From: Lutibacter maritimus
GTDB lineage: Bacteria > Bacteroidota > Bacteroidia > Flavobacteriales > Flavobacteriaceae
Direction: 5' to 3'
DNA: 64,000 bases
Assembly: GCF_900116115.1 (NCBI RefSeq)
Contig: NZ_FOZP01000007.1
Coordinates: 124,001 to 188,000, forward strand
In this document: positions 27,104 through 36,494 of the stretch, piece after piece
How the letters are laid out: every line of letters starts with the position of its first letter
Numbering within the stretch: position 1 is the first letter of the stretch
Position numbers and translations under genes: made by a program
The notes under the pieces: model-generated
The model's input: only the letters and a program-made list of their open reading frames with translations
The model's database searches: none
What the model was told of the DNA's origin: nothing

Positions 27104-28009
27104 ATGCAACGTAACATATTTAAAAACACATCATTTACTTGTTTTCTTTTAGCACTATTATTTAGTTTTAGTATCGTTGCTCAAGAAACAACTGTAGATG
27201 ATTATAAACTGTCATTTTCTTTTAAAACAATCAAAAAATTTGACAACACTAGAGTACTTGAAGTAACATTTATAGGAAAAAACAGAGAAGATAGAAAAGA
27301 TAAAATTCCTGTATTTGATGCAGAAATAAAATTCTTCAATATAGCAAATGACGAAGAAATATTATTAGGTACTGCAAAAACTTCAAACGAAGGTATTGCA
27401 CAATTAGTACTATCTGAAAAACAGAAATATTTAACAGATGAAGATGGATACATTAACTTAACAGCTAGATTTGAAGGTTCTGATGTACTAGACGCTGAAG
27501 AAGAAGAAATTTTAGTGAAAGATCTACATCTAGAACTAAATTTAGAAGAAATTGATAGCGTTAAAACCATCTTTGTAAAAGCATTTACTATCGATAGCTT
27601 AGGAGTTCAAATGCCTGTTGAAGAAGTTGATGTAATAGTTTCCATTGAAGGTATGCTTTCAAAAATGAAAATTAAAGAAGGTACCATTGAAAATGGTGAA
27701 ATTGAATTTGAATTGCTTCAAAATATCCCTGGAGATGTAGATAAAAACTTTACTGTGTATGCTCAAATTTTAGATAACGATGAATTTGGAGATGTTATTC
27801 AAAAACAAACAGTAAATTGGGGAACTTTTAATAAATTAAATACACCTGATAAAAATAAACTTTGGTCTGAAGCTGCACCAATTTGGATGTATATTGTTTT
27901 AACAATATTATTAGTTGGAGTTTGGGCAAATTATATGTATACTATATATAATTTATATAAAATAAAAAAAGAAGGAAAAAAAATAAATATAAGCCAAGAA
28001 GAAGAATAA
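27104..28009 (+). CDS. Uncharacterised periplasmic protein with C-terminal membrane anchor
   Basis: 301 residues; I do not recognise a named family. A signal peptide (about 1-27, ending IVAQE) is followed by a beta-rich, acidic region of about 230 residues that looks like two Ig- or transthyretin-like folds. One membrane segment (about 263-287, WMYIVLTILLVGVWANYMYTI) and a basic cytoplasmic tail follow. There is no heme motif and only one cysteine, in the signal. Lying inside the FeS-NrfD-cytochrome operon, it may be a scaffold or docking subunit for the cytochrome; this is inference. Confidence 0.75.
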   Translation: MQRNIFKNTSFTCFLLALLFSFSIVAQETTVDDYKLSFSFKTIKKFDNTRVLEVTFIGKNREDRKDKIPVFDAEIKFFNIANDEEILLGTAKTSNEGIAQLVLSEKQKYLTDEDGYINLTARFEGSDVLDAEEEEILVKDLHLELNLEEIDSVKTIFVKAFTIDSLGVQMPVEEVDVIVSIEGMLSKMKIKEGTIENGEIEFELLQNIPGDVDKNFTVYAQILDNDEFGDVIQKQTVNWGTFNKLNTPDKNKLWSEAAPIWMYIVLTILLVGVWANYMYTIYNLYKIKKEGKKINISQEEE

Positions 28010-28036
28010 TTTATTAATTTTTATTTAAATTGGCAC

Positions 28037-28044
28037 TATATTTG
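28037..28044 (+). promoter_or_regulatory. Possible internal -10 before the cytochrome c gene
   Basis: TATATTTG, an exact TAnnTTTG, 46 bp before the cytochrome ATG at 28091. It may give extra expression of this last gene independent of the operon promoter. Confidence 0.4.
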
Positions 28045-28090
28045 AATTATAGATTAACAATTAATAAACAACAAACAAAAATTAAACAAA

Positions 28091-28492
28091 ATGAAAACAT
28101 TTAAAATTTTAATGATTATAGGTGTAGTTAGCGTTGGACTTTTGTCTTTCACTAAATTGGTACAAGAAGAATGGAAAGTGCCTGCAAAATACCAAACAAT
28201 GAAAAACCCAATTGAAGCAAGTAAATCTAATGTTGATTTAGGTAAAACTTTATATGCTAAACATTGCAAATCTTGTCATGGTAAAGAAGGTTTAGGAGAT
28301 GGACCAAAAGCAGAAGAAGTTGATGGAAATTTAGGAGATTTTTCATCTAAAAAATTCCAAGCTCAAACTGATGGAGCATTATTTTACAAAAGTTATTTTG
28401 GAAGAGACGATATGCCAAGTTATGAAAAGAAAATGCCAGAAAAAGATGATATGTGGGCAATTGTTCATTACTTAAGAACTTTAAAAAAATAA
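28091..28492 (+). CDS. Single-heme cytochrome c
   Basis: 133 residues. An N-terminal hydrophobic segment (about 5-22) exports or anchors it. The class I cytochrome fold has heme motif CKSCH (about 57-61) and GLGDGPKAEEV; probable axial methionine lies in DDMPSYEKKMP. The small size and single heme fit a soluble or anchored electron shuttle. It lies 81 bp after the anchored unknown protein and ends the operon at a strong terminator. It probably accepts electrons from the NrfCD pair. Confidence 0.9.
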   Translation: MKTFKILMIIGVVSVGLLSFTKLVQEEWKVPAKYQTMKNPIEASKSNVDLGKTLYAKHCKSCHGKEGLGDGPKAEEVDGNLGDFSSKKFQAQTDGALFYKSYFGRDDMPSYEKKMPEKDDMWAIVHYLRTLKK

Positions 28493-28507
28493 TTAGTTCT
28501 TACAAAT

Positions 28508-28543
28508 AAAAAAAACCTGAAGTTTAAAGTTCAGGTTTTTTTT
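28508..28543. terminator. Bidirectional terminator between cytochrome c and hemN
   Basis: AACCTGAA and TTCAGGTT arms, flanked by eight A and eight T, around an 8-nt loop. It serves both convergent genes. Confidence 0.85.
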
Positions 28544-28559
28544 ATACTATTTTTATAAT

Positions 28560-29918
28560 TTATATTGTCATTGAAAAAATACGAGTATCTGGTTTATTTT
28601 CAATTAAACGAAGATCAAAAGTCATGCAAATATTACGTACAAACATTCTTCCTTCTTCTTTTACTTTCACCCTTTCATCAGAAACTTCAACCAAACCATC
28701 ATCAATTATTGGTTTTAAACGCTCAATAATTTCTTTTTTTATCTGTGCATCTAATCCAATTTTCCATTCTGTTTCTAAATTACACATTAAATTTAAAATG
28801 TGTTTTCTAATAATTAAATCTTTATCGGTTAGTAAATGACCTCTAAATATTGGAATGATACCAGCATTTACTTTTTCAGTATAATCATCAACATCTTTTT
28901 CATTTTGAGCAAATGCATACCAAGAATCACTTATTGATGACATTCCTAAACCAACCATTAACTCAGTTTTTCCAGCTGTATAACCCATAAAATTACGATG
29001 TAACTTTTTAGCTTCCATAGCTTTATGTAACGAATCTGATGGCAAAGCAAAATGATCCATACCAATTTCTACATAACCATTATCAAAAAACAATTGTTTA
29101 CCAAGCTCATATAAATGACGTTTTTCACTATCTTTTGGTAAATCACTATCTTCAAAACCACGTTGACCAACACCTTTTATCCAAGGCACATGCGCATAAC
29201 TATAATACGCAATTCTATCGGGTTTTAAAGCGATGGTATTTTTTATTGTATTTCTAATACTTTCTTCAGTTTGAAAAGGTAAACCGAAAATTAAATCGTG
29301 ACTAATAGACTCATAACCAATCTTTTTTGACAACTCATGAACTTTTTTTACTTGCTCAAAACTTTGAACTCTATGAATTGCTTTTTGAACTTTTGGATCA
29401 TAATCCTGAATTCCAAAACTGTTTCTTCTTGAGCCTAAATCGTATAAAGTTTGTAATTGTTCCTCTGATGTATGATTTGGATGACCTTCAAAACTAAAAT
29501 CAAAAATATCAAATTTATCAGCTCTTTTAAAGATTCCGTTTATAAGTTTTCTTAAATTTTCTGAAGAAAAAAAAGTTGGTGTTCCGCCTCCTAAATGAAT
29601 TTCTCTAATTTTAGGTCGTTCTTCAAACAAATCGCAATATAAATCCCATTCTTTTAAAACAGTTTCAATATATGGCTGTTCAACTTCGTGGCGTTTTGTT
29701 ATTTTTTTATGACAAGCACAAAACGTACATAAACTTTCGCAAAAAGGCAAATGTATGTACAAGCTAATTCCTTCTATATCATTACTTTCAAAAAACGATT
29801 TTTTTACTGTTTTTTTCCAGTCTTCTAAAGCAATTCCTTCTTTGTCCCAAAAAGGAACTGTTGGATAACTGGTATATCTTGGACCAGGAATATTATATTT
29901 TTGAATTAAGTTTTTCAT
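28560..29918 (-). CDS. hemN: Oxygen-independent coproporphyrinogen III oxidase (radical SAM)
   Basis: 452 residues. The radical-SAM cluster motif is CESLCTFCACHK, preceded by the substrate-entry YTSYPTVPFW region. GGGTPTF and HPNHTS follow. The full HemN length and the extra cysteine after the CxxxCxxC argue for a true HemN rather than the HemW chaperone. It forms protoporphyrinogen IX without oxygen. It is the last gene of the minus-strand heme run. No oxygen-dependent HemF is seen in the window. Confidence 0.93.
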   Translation of the reverse strand: MKNLIQKYNIPGPRYTSYPTVPFWDKEGIALEDWKKTVKKSFFESNDIEGISLYIHLPFCESLCTFCACHKKITKRHEVEQPYIETVLKEWDLYCDLFEERPKIREIHLGGGTPTFFSSENLRKLINGIFKRADKFDIFDFSFEGHPNHTSEEQLQTLYDLGSRRNSFGIQDYDPKVQKAIHRVQSFEQVKKVHELSKKIGYESISHDLIFGLPFQTEESIRNTIKNTIALKPDRIAYYSYAHVPWIKGVGQRGFEDSDLPKDSEKRHLYELGKQLFFDNGYVEIGMDHFALPSDSLHKAMEAKKLHRNFMGYTAGKTELMVGLGMSSISDSWYAFAQNEKDVDDYTEKVNAGIIPIFRGHLLTDKDLIIRKHILNLMCNLETEWKIGLDAQIKKEIIERLKPIIDDGLVEVSDERVKVKEEGRMFVRNICMTFDLRLIENKPDTRIFSMTI

Positions 29919-29923
29919 TTTTT

Positions 29924-29985
29924 AGCTGTTGGTTTGGCTGTTGGCAGTTGGCTTACTAAAAACTAGCAACCAAAAACTAACAACT
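29924..29985. repeat. Short repeat cluster between hemN and hemE
   Basis: The minus strand has two 14-bp units of the form TTGNTAGTTTTTNG, followed by repeated CCAAC/GCCAA words. Such low-complexity words occur between genes in flavobacteria. No transposase or clear terminator accompanies them. Confidence 0.45.
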
Positions 29986-29988
29986 ATT

Positions 29989-31011
29989 TTATTTGTACTC
30001 TTTTACAGCGTCAATAAACGCTTTTGCATTATCTAAAGGAATATTTGGTAAAATTCCATGCCCTAAATTAACAATGTATTTATCTTTTCCAAAATCGTTA
30101 ATCATTTTGGTAACCATTTTTTTAATTTCAGCTGGTGGAGACAACAATCTTGATGGATCAAAATTACCTTGTAATGTTATTTTATTTCCAGCAAATTTAC
30201 GTGCCATTTGAGGAGTAATTGTCCAATCAACACCTAAAGCTGATGCATTTGACTTTGCCATTTCTTCTAAAGCAAACCAGCATCCTTTTCCAAAAGCAAT
30301 TACTGGAGCATCATCTTTTAAAGCTTCAATTATTTGATTGATATATTTCCAAGAAAATTCTTGATAATCAACTGGAGAAAGCATTCCTCCCCAAGAATCA
30401 AAAATTTGAACTGCATTAACACCTGCTTTTACTTTTTCTTTTAAATAAGCAATAGTAGTGTCTGTTATTTTTTGAAGTAATAAATGCGCTGCAACTGGTT
30501 GTGTAAAACAAAATTCTTTAGCAATATCATATGTTTTAGAGCCTTGCCCTTGCACACAGTAACATAAAATAGTCCATGGTGAACCTGCAAAACCAATTAA
30601 TGGAATGTCATCATTCAACATTTGTTTTGTAATTTTTATGGCATCCATTACATATTTTAATTCTACTGTTACATCTGGTACAACAACTTCATCTACAGCT
30701 TTTGCTGTTCGAATTGGATTTGGTAACCAAGGTCCTACCCCATTTTTCATTTCAACTTCAATATTCATGGCTTGTGGAATCACTAAAATATCCGAAAATA
30801 AAATAGCTGCATCCATACCAAATCTTCTTATTGGTTGCACAGTAATTTCAGAAGCTAATTCTGGAGTTCTACAACGTGTAAAAAAATCGTAATTATCTCT
30901 AATTGCAATAAATTCAGGCAAATAACGTCCAGCCTGACGCATCATCCAAACTGGTGGACGCTCTACAGTTTCGCCTTTTAAGGCTCTTAAATATAAATCG
31001 TTTTTTATCAT
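29989..31011 (-). CDS. hemE: Uroporphyrinogen decarboxylase
   Basis: 340 residues. The N-terminal signature is [17 protein letters not shown], with the catalytic aspartate in [10 protein letters not shown] and the C-terminal NLGHGILPN. It removes four carboxyl groups from uroporphyrinogen III. It sits between hemN and hemL on the minus strand with gaps of 70 and 79 bp, so the run may have internal promoters or processing points here. Confidence 0.96.
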   Translation of the reverse strand: MIKNDLYLRALKGETVERPPVWMMRQAGRYLPEFIAIRDNYDFFTRCRTPELASEITVQPIRRFGMDAAILFSDILVIPQAMNIEVEMKNGVGPWLPNPIRTAKAVDEVVVPDVTVELKYVMDAIKITKQMLNDDIPLIGFAGSPWTILCYCVQGQGSKTYDIAKEFCFTQPVAAHLLLQKITDTTIAYLKEKVKAGVNAVQIFDSWGGMLSPVDYQEFSWKYINQIIEALKDDAPVIAFGKGCWFALEEMAKSNASALGVDWTITPQMARKFAGNKITLQGNFDPSRLLSPPAEIKKMVTKMINDFGKDKYIVNLGHGILPNIPLDNAKAFIDAVKEYK

Positions 31012-31090
31012 TTCTTTTTTCGTATCTGTATTATAGTATTAGGTATAAATATTTAGTACATTTTAATTACTGTATATTAACCTAAACAAT

Positions 31091-32392
31091 CTATTCTTCA
31101 TCTTTTTTATCAGCTACAGCTTTCATAGCAATATTTATAGCTGATCTAACTTTGTATATATCTCTTTTGGACATTGCCGTTGCTAAAAACCAGGCTTCAA
31201 ATTGTGAAGGTGGTAAAAACACTCCGTTTTCCATCATTTTCCAAAAGAAGGTTTTAAATTTCTTAGTATCGCTAGTTTGCGCTGTTTTAAAATCAACCAC
31301 TTTGGTTTTTGTGAAAAATGGATTAATCATTGATCCAAATCTATTTACTTGCAAATCAATTCCATTTTCTTTTGCTGCTGATAGCATTGCTCTTTCTAAA
31401 AATGCTGCAGTTTTTTCAAAATCTTTATACGGATCTTGTTTTTTTAACTCTTTTAACGTTGCAATTCCACATGCCATTGCAATTGGGTTACCCGATAAAG
31501 TTCCTGCTTGATACATTGGCCCCAATGGCGCTACCATTTGCATAATTTCATTTCTTGCTCCATACGCTCCAACAGGAAAACCTCCACCAATAACTTTACC
31601 TAAACAAGTTATATCTGCTTTAATACCTAGTAATTCTTGTGCTCCACCAAATTTTGATCGGAAACCTGTCATTACCTCATCCATTATTAATAGAACACCG
31701 CTTGCTTTGGTTAAATCTCTTAACTCTTCAATAAATTCTTTAGTTGGTAACACAACGCCCATATTTCCTGCAATTGGTTCAATAATTACAGCTGCAATAT
31801 CATTATGTTTCGCTAAATGTCTTTCAACACTATCAATATTATTATATTCAGCAATTAAAGTATTTTTTACAGCTTCATCAGGAACACCCGCGCTTCCAGG
31901 TAAACTTAATGTTGCTAAACCAGAACCAGCAGCTACTAACAAAGCATCTGAATGACCATGATAACAACCTGAAAACTTAATAATTTTATTTTTCCCAGTA
32001 TAGGCTCTTGCTAAACGAATTGCACTTAAAACAGCTTCTGTACCAGAATTTACAAAACGAACTTTATCCATTCCCGGAAAAGCATCACAAACTAATTCAG
32101 CTAAAATAATTTCTCCTTTAGTTGAAGCACCAAAAGTATATCCTTTTTTCAGGTACTTTTTAATAGTTTTTTCTACAACACTATTTCTATGACCTAAAAT
32201 CATTGGACCATAAGAAAGCACCATATCTACATATTCATTTCCGTCAACATCTATAATTTTACTACCTTTAGCAGCATCTATAAAAATAGGCACTCCACCT
32301 ACAGATTTAAAAGCTCTAACTGGTGAATTTACTGCACCTACTAAATGCTTTTTCCCTTTTGTATATAATTCTATTGATTTTTCTAATTTCAT
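31091..32392 (-). CDS. hemL: Glutamate-1-semialdehyde 2,1-aminomutase
   Basis: 433 residues, class III aminotransferase fold. The PLP lysine is in TCLGKVIGGGFPVGAYG; the N-terminal VGAVNSPVRAF and MYQAGTLSGNPIAM are diagnostic of HemL. It makes 5-aminolevulinate from glutamate-1-semialdehyde, following HemA in the C5 pathway. It starts 7 bp after hemB ends. Confidence 0.96.
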   Translation of the reverse strand: MKLEKSIELYTKGKKHLVGAVNSPVRAFKSVGGVPIFIDAAKGSKIIDVDGNEYVDMVLSYGPMILGHRNSVVEKTIKKYLKKGYTFGASTKGEIILAELVCDAFPGMDKVRFVNSGTEAVLSAIRLARAYTGKNKIIKFSGCYHGHSDALLVAAGSGLATLSLPGSAGVPDEAVKNTLIAEYNNIDSVERHLAKHNDIAAVIIEPIAGNMGVVLPTKEFIEELRDLTKASGVLLIMDEVMTGFRSKFGGAQELLGIKADITCLGKVIGGGFPVGAYGARNEIMQMVAPLGPMYQAGTLSGNPIAMACGIATLKELKKQDPYKDFEKTAAFLERAMLSAAKENGIDLQVNRFGSMINPFFTKTKVVDFKTAQTSDTKKFKTFFWKMMENGVFLPPSQFEAWFLATAMSKRDIYKVRSAINIAMKAVADKKDEE

Positions 32393-32399
32393 TTTTAAT

Positions 32400-33368
32400 T
32401 TATTTTTTCAATAATACCTTGGCAACATCTTTAGCAAAATAAGTAATAATAATATCAGCTCCTGCTCTTTTCATAGATAGTAAACTTTCCATCATTACGC
32501 GTTCTTCATCAATCCAACCCTTTGCTGCTGCAGCTTTTATCATTGCATATTCTCCACTTACATTGTAACAAGCAATTGGTCTATCAAAATTATTTTTTAA
32601 ATCTCTAATAATATCTAAATAAGCTAACGCTGGTTTCACCATTAAAATATCAGCGCCTTCCTGATCATCAAAAGTAGCTTCGCGTAAACCTTCATCTCTA
32701 TTCGCAGGATCCATTTGGTACGTTCTTCTATCACCAAAAGTTGGTGCAGAATCTGCCGCATCTCTAAACGGGCCATAAAATGCAGATGAATATTTAACGG
32801 CATAAGACATTATTGGAATGTTTGGAAAACCTGTATTATCAAGTGCTTGACGAATTGTATCAATCATACCGTCCATCATTCCTGATGGCGCCACCATATC
32901 AACACCTGCTTTTGCATGAGATATTACTTGTTTTGCAATGTTTGGCAATGTTGCATCATTATCAACATCGTTATCATGAATAATTCCACAATGTCCGTGA
33001 CTTGTATATTCACAAAAACAAACATCCGTAATTACATACAAACTCGGATAATTTTTTTTGATAAATCGTACTGCTTTTTGCATAATTCCATCATCATTCC
33101 AAGTTTCAGAACCAGTTTCATCTTTTTTTGAAGGAATTCCGAATAATAAAACAGCCGGAATGTCTAATGCTACAACCTCATCTAATTCTTTTGAAATTGT
33201 ATCTAAAGAAAAACGTTTAATTCCTGGCATTGAAACAATTTCGGTTTCGATATTTATTCCTTCTTCAATAAATAAAGGATAAATTAAATCATCTATAGTT
33301 AGTTTATTTTCTCTAACTAAACGACGGATATTTTCAGTTTTACGAAGACGTCTTGTTCTGTTTATCAT
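32400..33368 (-). CDS. hemB: Porphobilinogen synthase (delta-aminolevulinate dehydratase)
   Basis: 322 residues. The metal site [13 protein letters not shown] keeps three cysteines, marking a zinc-dependent enzyme. The catalytic lysines are in [16 protein letters not shown] and [12 protein letters not shown]. It condenses two 5-aminolevulinate molecules. It lies 4 bp from hemCD and 7 bp from hemL. Confidence 0.96.
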   Translation of the reverse strand: MINRTRRLRKTENIRRLVRENKLTIDDLIYPLFIEEGINIETEIVSMPGIKRFSLDTISKELDEVVALDIPAVLLFGIPSKKDETGSETWNDDGIMQKAVRFIKKNYPSLYVITDVCFCEYTSHGHCGIIHDNDVDNDATLPNIAKQVISHAKAGVDMVAPSGMMDGMIDTIRQALDNTGFPNIPIMSYAVKYSSAFYGPFRDAADSAPTFGDRRTYQMDPANRDEGLREATFDDQEGADILMVKPALAYLDIIRDLKNNFDRPIACYNVSGEYAMIKAAAAKGWIDEERVMMESLLSMKRAGADIIITYFAKDVAKVLLKK

Positions 33369-33372
33369 AATA

Positions 33373-34965
33373 TTATTGCTTTACTTTAAAATATTTATTT
33401 GCTGCTTCAATGACACTTTCAATGGTTGAAACTTTTGAAACTTCTACATTTTTAAAATATTTACGAGCCTCTGTAGCCGTAGTTTCTCCAATACAAAATG
33501 CCACAATTTCTGTTGCTTTATTTTGAATTAAAAAACTTTCAATTGCTGAAGGACTGAAAAATAATATTCCATTAATTTTTTCATCAATTTTGCGCGGTGT
33601 TAATGCGGTTTGATAACTTTCAACTTCATTAACAACAATATTGTTTTCAGTTAAAATAGTTGTAAGTTCTTCTCTTTTTTTATTACCACAAAAAAATGTT
33701 ACTTCTTTTCCATCTAAGTTTTTAACTAAATAATTGGCTAATTTTTCAGACGTATTTTCGTCTTGAATAACTTTACCAATTTTCTTTTCAATCAAGCGTT
33801 TTGTTCTTTTACCTACACAGTAAATATTTTCGAACTGTAACTCCATTGGAATAAAATTTTCTAATAAAGCTTCTACAGCATTTTGACTTGTAAAAATTAC
33901 ATTTTTTATTGGATTTTTCACCACATTTGGTTTTAAACGATTGCTACGCGTTGTAATAAAATCGCTCATTGAAGAACCAATATGAGATGAAATGCTATTT
34001 ACCTGATCTAATGATAAATTTTTGGTAGAATAGATATTAATATCTTTATCAATAATAATTTCTTCTCGCATTAATTTATTACCACCTCTGTCCAAAACAT
34101 AATTAGCAGCATATTCACCCAAATTTCCTATTTTATCTAACTCAACAGATTTAGAAAATTCAATTTTATTTTTCCCATCTGGACTAAATAAAACACCTTT
34201 AAACATTAATTCCTCTTTTATAATTAATGCCAAAGCACCAATTGGTGCTGTACAACCTCCTTCTAAAACGCGTAAAAACTCGCGTTCAATTTTTACACAA
34301 GTTGCTGTATCATCATGATTTAATTGTTTACAAATTTCAACTAAATCTTCATTTTTTTCTAAAACCGCTACCATTACTGCTCCCTGTGCAGGTGCAGGAA
34401 TCATCCAATCTAATTTTATATGTTTTTCCTTTTCAGGTAATAATTTTAATCTTTTTAATCCGGCAGCAGCAAAAATTGCCCCATCCCAATCATTATCTTC
34501 TAATTTTTGTAAACGTGTAATTACGTTACCACGCAAACCTGTAATTGTATGATGTGGATAACGATAAAGCCATTGTGCTTTTCTTCTTAAACTTCCGGTT
34601 GCAATAATGGCTGAATCTTTGGTAAAAAAATTTTCATCTTCTTTTATAACCAAAACATCATTAAAATCACCTCTTTTTAAAATGGCTCCTTGAATAATTC
34701 CGTGCGGTAATTTTGTTGGCACATCCTTAAAAGAATGTACGGCAATATCAATTTTATCGTTTAATAAAGCAATGTCTAAATTTTTAGTAAAAACACCTGT
34801 TATACCTAATTCATATAGTGGTTTATCTAAAACAACATCACCCAAAGAATCTATTTTTACTATTTCGCTTTTATATCCTAAATTATCTAATTGTTTTGCA
34901 ACGGTATTGGCTTGCCAAAGCGCTAATTCACTTGAGCGAGTTCCAATTCTTATAATTCTTTCCAT
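33373..34965 (-). CDS. hemC-hemD: Fused hydroxymethylbilane synthase / uroporphyrinogen-III synthase
   Basis: 530 residues, far longer than a lone HemC (about 310). The N-terminal part (1-~305) is Hem[24 protein letters not shown] and the dipyrromethane cysteine in [10 protein letters not shown]. The C-terminal part (about 315-530) looks like HemD, with [33 protein letters not shown] and [13 protein letters not shown]. One chain would make and close the linear tetrapyrrole. Gaps are 4 bp to hemB and 1 bp to hemA. The HemC half is certain; the HemD half rests on motifs and length. Confidence 0.92.
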   Translation of the reverse strand: MERIIRIGTRSSELALWQANTVAKQLDNLGYKSEIVKIDSLGDVVLDKPLYELGITGVFTKNLDIALLNDKIDIAVHSFKDVPTKLPHGIIQGAILKRGDFNDVLVIKEDENFFTKDSAIIATGSLRRKAQWLYRYPHHTITGLRGNVITRLQKLEDNDWDGAIFAAAGLKRLKLLPEKEKHIKLDWMIPAPAQGAVMVAVLEKNEDLVEICKQLNHDDTATCVKIEREFLRVLEGGCTAPIGALALIIKEELMFKGVLFSPDGKNKIEFSKSVELDKIGNLGEYAANYVLDRGGNKLMREEIIIDKDINIYSTKNLSLDQVNSISSHIGSSMSDFITTRSNRLKPNVVKNPIKNVIFTSQNAVEALLENFIPMELQFENIYCVGKRTKRLIEKKIGKVIQDENTSEKLANYLVKNLDGKEVTFFCGNKKREELTTILTENNIVVNEVESYQTALTPRKIDEKINGILFFSPSAIESFLIQNKATEIVAFCIGETTATEARKYFKNVEVSKVSTIESVIEAANKYFKVKQ

Positions 34966-34966
34966 T

Positions 34967-36220
34967 TTAAATTTCGGTTATTTCAGTGTTAAAAATTTTG
35001 CTAATAACACTTATACTTTGATCAACAGAAGTTTCTTGATCTTTTAAATGCTTTACAAATTGCGTTGTGATTTTCTGAATCATTCTATTGGTAACAAACT
35101 CAGCATCTTCAACATTGAAGTCTTTATTTTTTTTACTATAGAAGTTTATTTCATCTTGTTGAATTGCCATTAGAGACTCTTTTAAAGCATTTACTGCTGG
35201 CACATATTTTCTGTGCGAAATCCAATCGTTAAATTCATCTCTATATTTTTTGATGATTTTTTCAGCTAAAGGAATTTGTGCTTTACGTGTTTCAATAGTT
35301 TTATCAGTAATTTTAGAAAGTTCATCAACATTAATTAGCGAAACTCCATTCATTTTCTTTACGTCAATATCAACATTTTCTGGCATTGATAAATCTATAA
35401 TCAACAATTCGTTTCCTTCTTTTAAATTTTCACTAGTTACAGTATGTGTACTTGAACCTGTTGATACTATTAAAATATCAGTATTATGAATTTCGTTTGT
35501 TAAATTAGAAAAATCAGCTACTGTAACATCTTTATGAGTAAGTTCAAAATCTATTGCTTTTTCAAGCGTTCTATTAACTAATGTTACATTTTTGTTGGAA
35601 GTATACTCTAATACATTTTTACAGGTATTTTTTCCAATTTCGCCTAACCCATAAATTAAAATTTTCTTATTATTATAATTTTCAACATTTTCAACAATGT
35701 ATTGAATTGCCGCATATGAAACTGACGTTGTTCCTGAACTTAACTTAGTGTTGTTTTTAACATCTTTACTAGCTTGTAAAACTAAGTTCATTAAACGCTC
35801 TAAATACGCATTTGTAGTACCTGTTTTTTTTGCTAATTTAAACGATTCTCTTAACTGCCCAACTATTTCATAATCACCTAAAATTTGACTATCTAATCCA
35901 GTTGCGATGTTAAATAAATGAGTTATTGCATCATTATTTTTATAAACATTTGAAACATTTATAAACTCTTCTACTGTACCTTTTGAATATTTAATTAATA
36001 AACTAATTAACTCAAATGGATGTTTTGCAAATCCTGTGATTTCTGTTCTATTGCAAGTTGAAAGGATAAAAATACCATCTATCCCTTTTTCTTTAGCTTC
36101 TTTAAGTAGTAATTTCTGATTTTCTTTAGTTACACTAAATGCCCCACGTACTTGTACATCGGCTTTTTTGTAACTCAAACCCACATTATATAATTTTGTA
36201 GGAAGATTTTCTTGACTCAT
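34967..36220 (-). CDS. hemA: Glutamyl-tRNA reductase
   Basis: 417 residues from the ATG at 36220 (MSQENLPTKLYNVG). An in-frame ATG 54 bp upstream was rejected because it adds a hydrophobic run foreign to the family and would overlap the -10. The catalytic cysteine is in ILSTCNRTEI. The NADP-binding ILIYGLGEIGKNTCKN and C-terminal dimer helices are present. It makes glutamate-1-semialdehyde from charged tRNA(Glu), the entry point of heme synthesis. It heads the run hemA-hemCD-hemB-hemL-hemE-hemN. Confidence 0.95.
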   Translation of the reverse strand: MSQENLPTKLYNVGLSYKKADVQVRGAFSVTKENQKLLLKEAKEKGIDGIFILSTCNRTEITGFAKHPFELISLLIKYSKGTVEEFINVSNVYKNNDAITHLFNIATGLDSQILGDYEIVGQLRESFKLAKKTGTTNAYLERLMNLVLQASKDVKNNTKLSSGTTSVSYAAIQYIVENVENYNNKKILIYGLGEIGKNTCKNVLEYTSNKNVTLVNRTLEKAIDFELTHKDVTVADFSNLTNEIHNTDILIVSTGSSTHTVTSENLKEGNELLIIDLSMPENVDIDVKKMNGVSLINVDELSKITDKTIETRKAQIPLAEKIIKKYRDEFNDWISHRKYVPAVNALKESLMAIQQDEINFYSKKNKDFNVEDAEFVTNRMIQKITTQFVKHLKDQETSVDQSISVISKIFNTEITEI

Positions 36221-36247
36221 AAAAAATGTATTACCAATAAGTATCGA

Positions 36248-36255
36248 CAAAAGTA
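36248..36255 (-). promoter_or_regulatory. hemA: Promoter -10 of hemA
   Basis: The minus strand reads TACTTTTG, an exact TAnnTTTG, 27 bp before the hemA ATG. It lies within a 12-mer (GTACTTTTGTCG) repeated at the AraC-gene promoter. A TTG is found 16 bp upstream, slightly short of the consensus distance. Confidence 0.6.
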
Positions 36256-36361
36256 CAACTAATAAAAAATTCAATATGTCGCTAAAAGTACTTTTATTGT
36301 CGACATAAGTTATTGTAATTAATTTAGAATAATTCCAAATAACAACTAAATCGATTTTTTT

Positions 36362-36375
36362 ATGACAAATATCAG
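36362..36375 (+). promoter_or_regulatory. FNR-like dyad A between hemA and the AraC gene
   Basis: ATGAC-AAAT-ATCAG, fitting TGAY-N4-RTCA. Its centre is 35 bp from dyad B. It lies about 113 bp from the hemA -10, so its target promoter is unclear. Confidence 0.5.
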
Positions 36376-36396
36376 TAAAATTAGGGGCTTAAAAAT

Positions 36397-36410
36397 ATGA
36401 CAAATATCAT
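36397..36410 (+). promoter_or_regulatory. FNR-like dyad B between hemA and the AraC gene
   Basis: ATGAC-AAAT-ATCAT. Its centre, 36403.5, is 49.5 bp before the AraC-gene -10 at 36453. That is 20 bp (about two helical turns) farther than in the three other operons with this motif, suggesting a class I position. Confidence 0.55.
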
Positions 36411-36452
36411 TTTTTAATATTAAAAGATGTTTTTTTATAGTAAAATTTATTG

Positions 36453-36460
36453 TACTTTTG
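36453..36460 (+). promoter_or_regulatory. Promoter -10 of the AraC-hemH-hemJ unit
   Basis: TACTTTTG, an exact TAnnTTTG, within GTACTTTTGTCG (36452-36463). It is 34 bp before the regulator ATG at 36495. Confidence 0.65.
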
Positions 36461-36494
36461 TCGTGATTTTACAATAATATCATAAAAATGCTTT

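Noticed and set aside
36221..36274. Longer HemA start at 36274.
   Set aside because: It adds a hydrophobic stretch absent from the family and would include the -10 element as coding DNA; MSQENL at 36220 fits orthologues.
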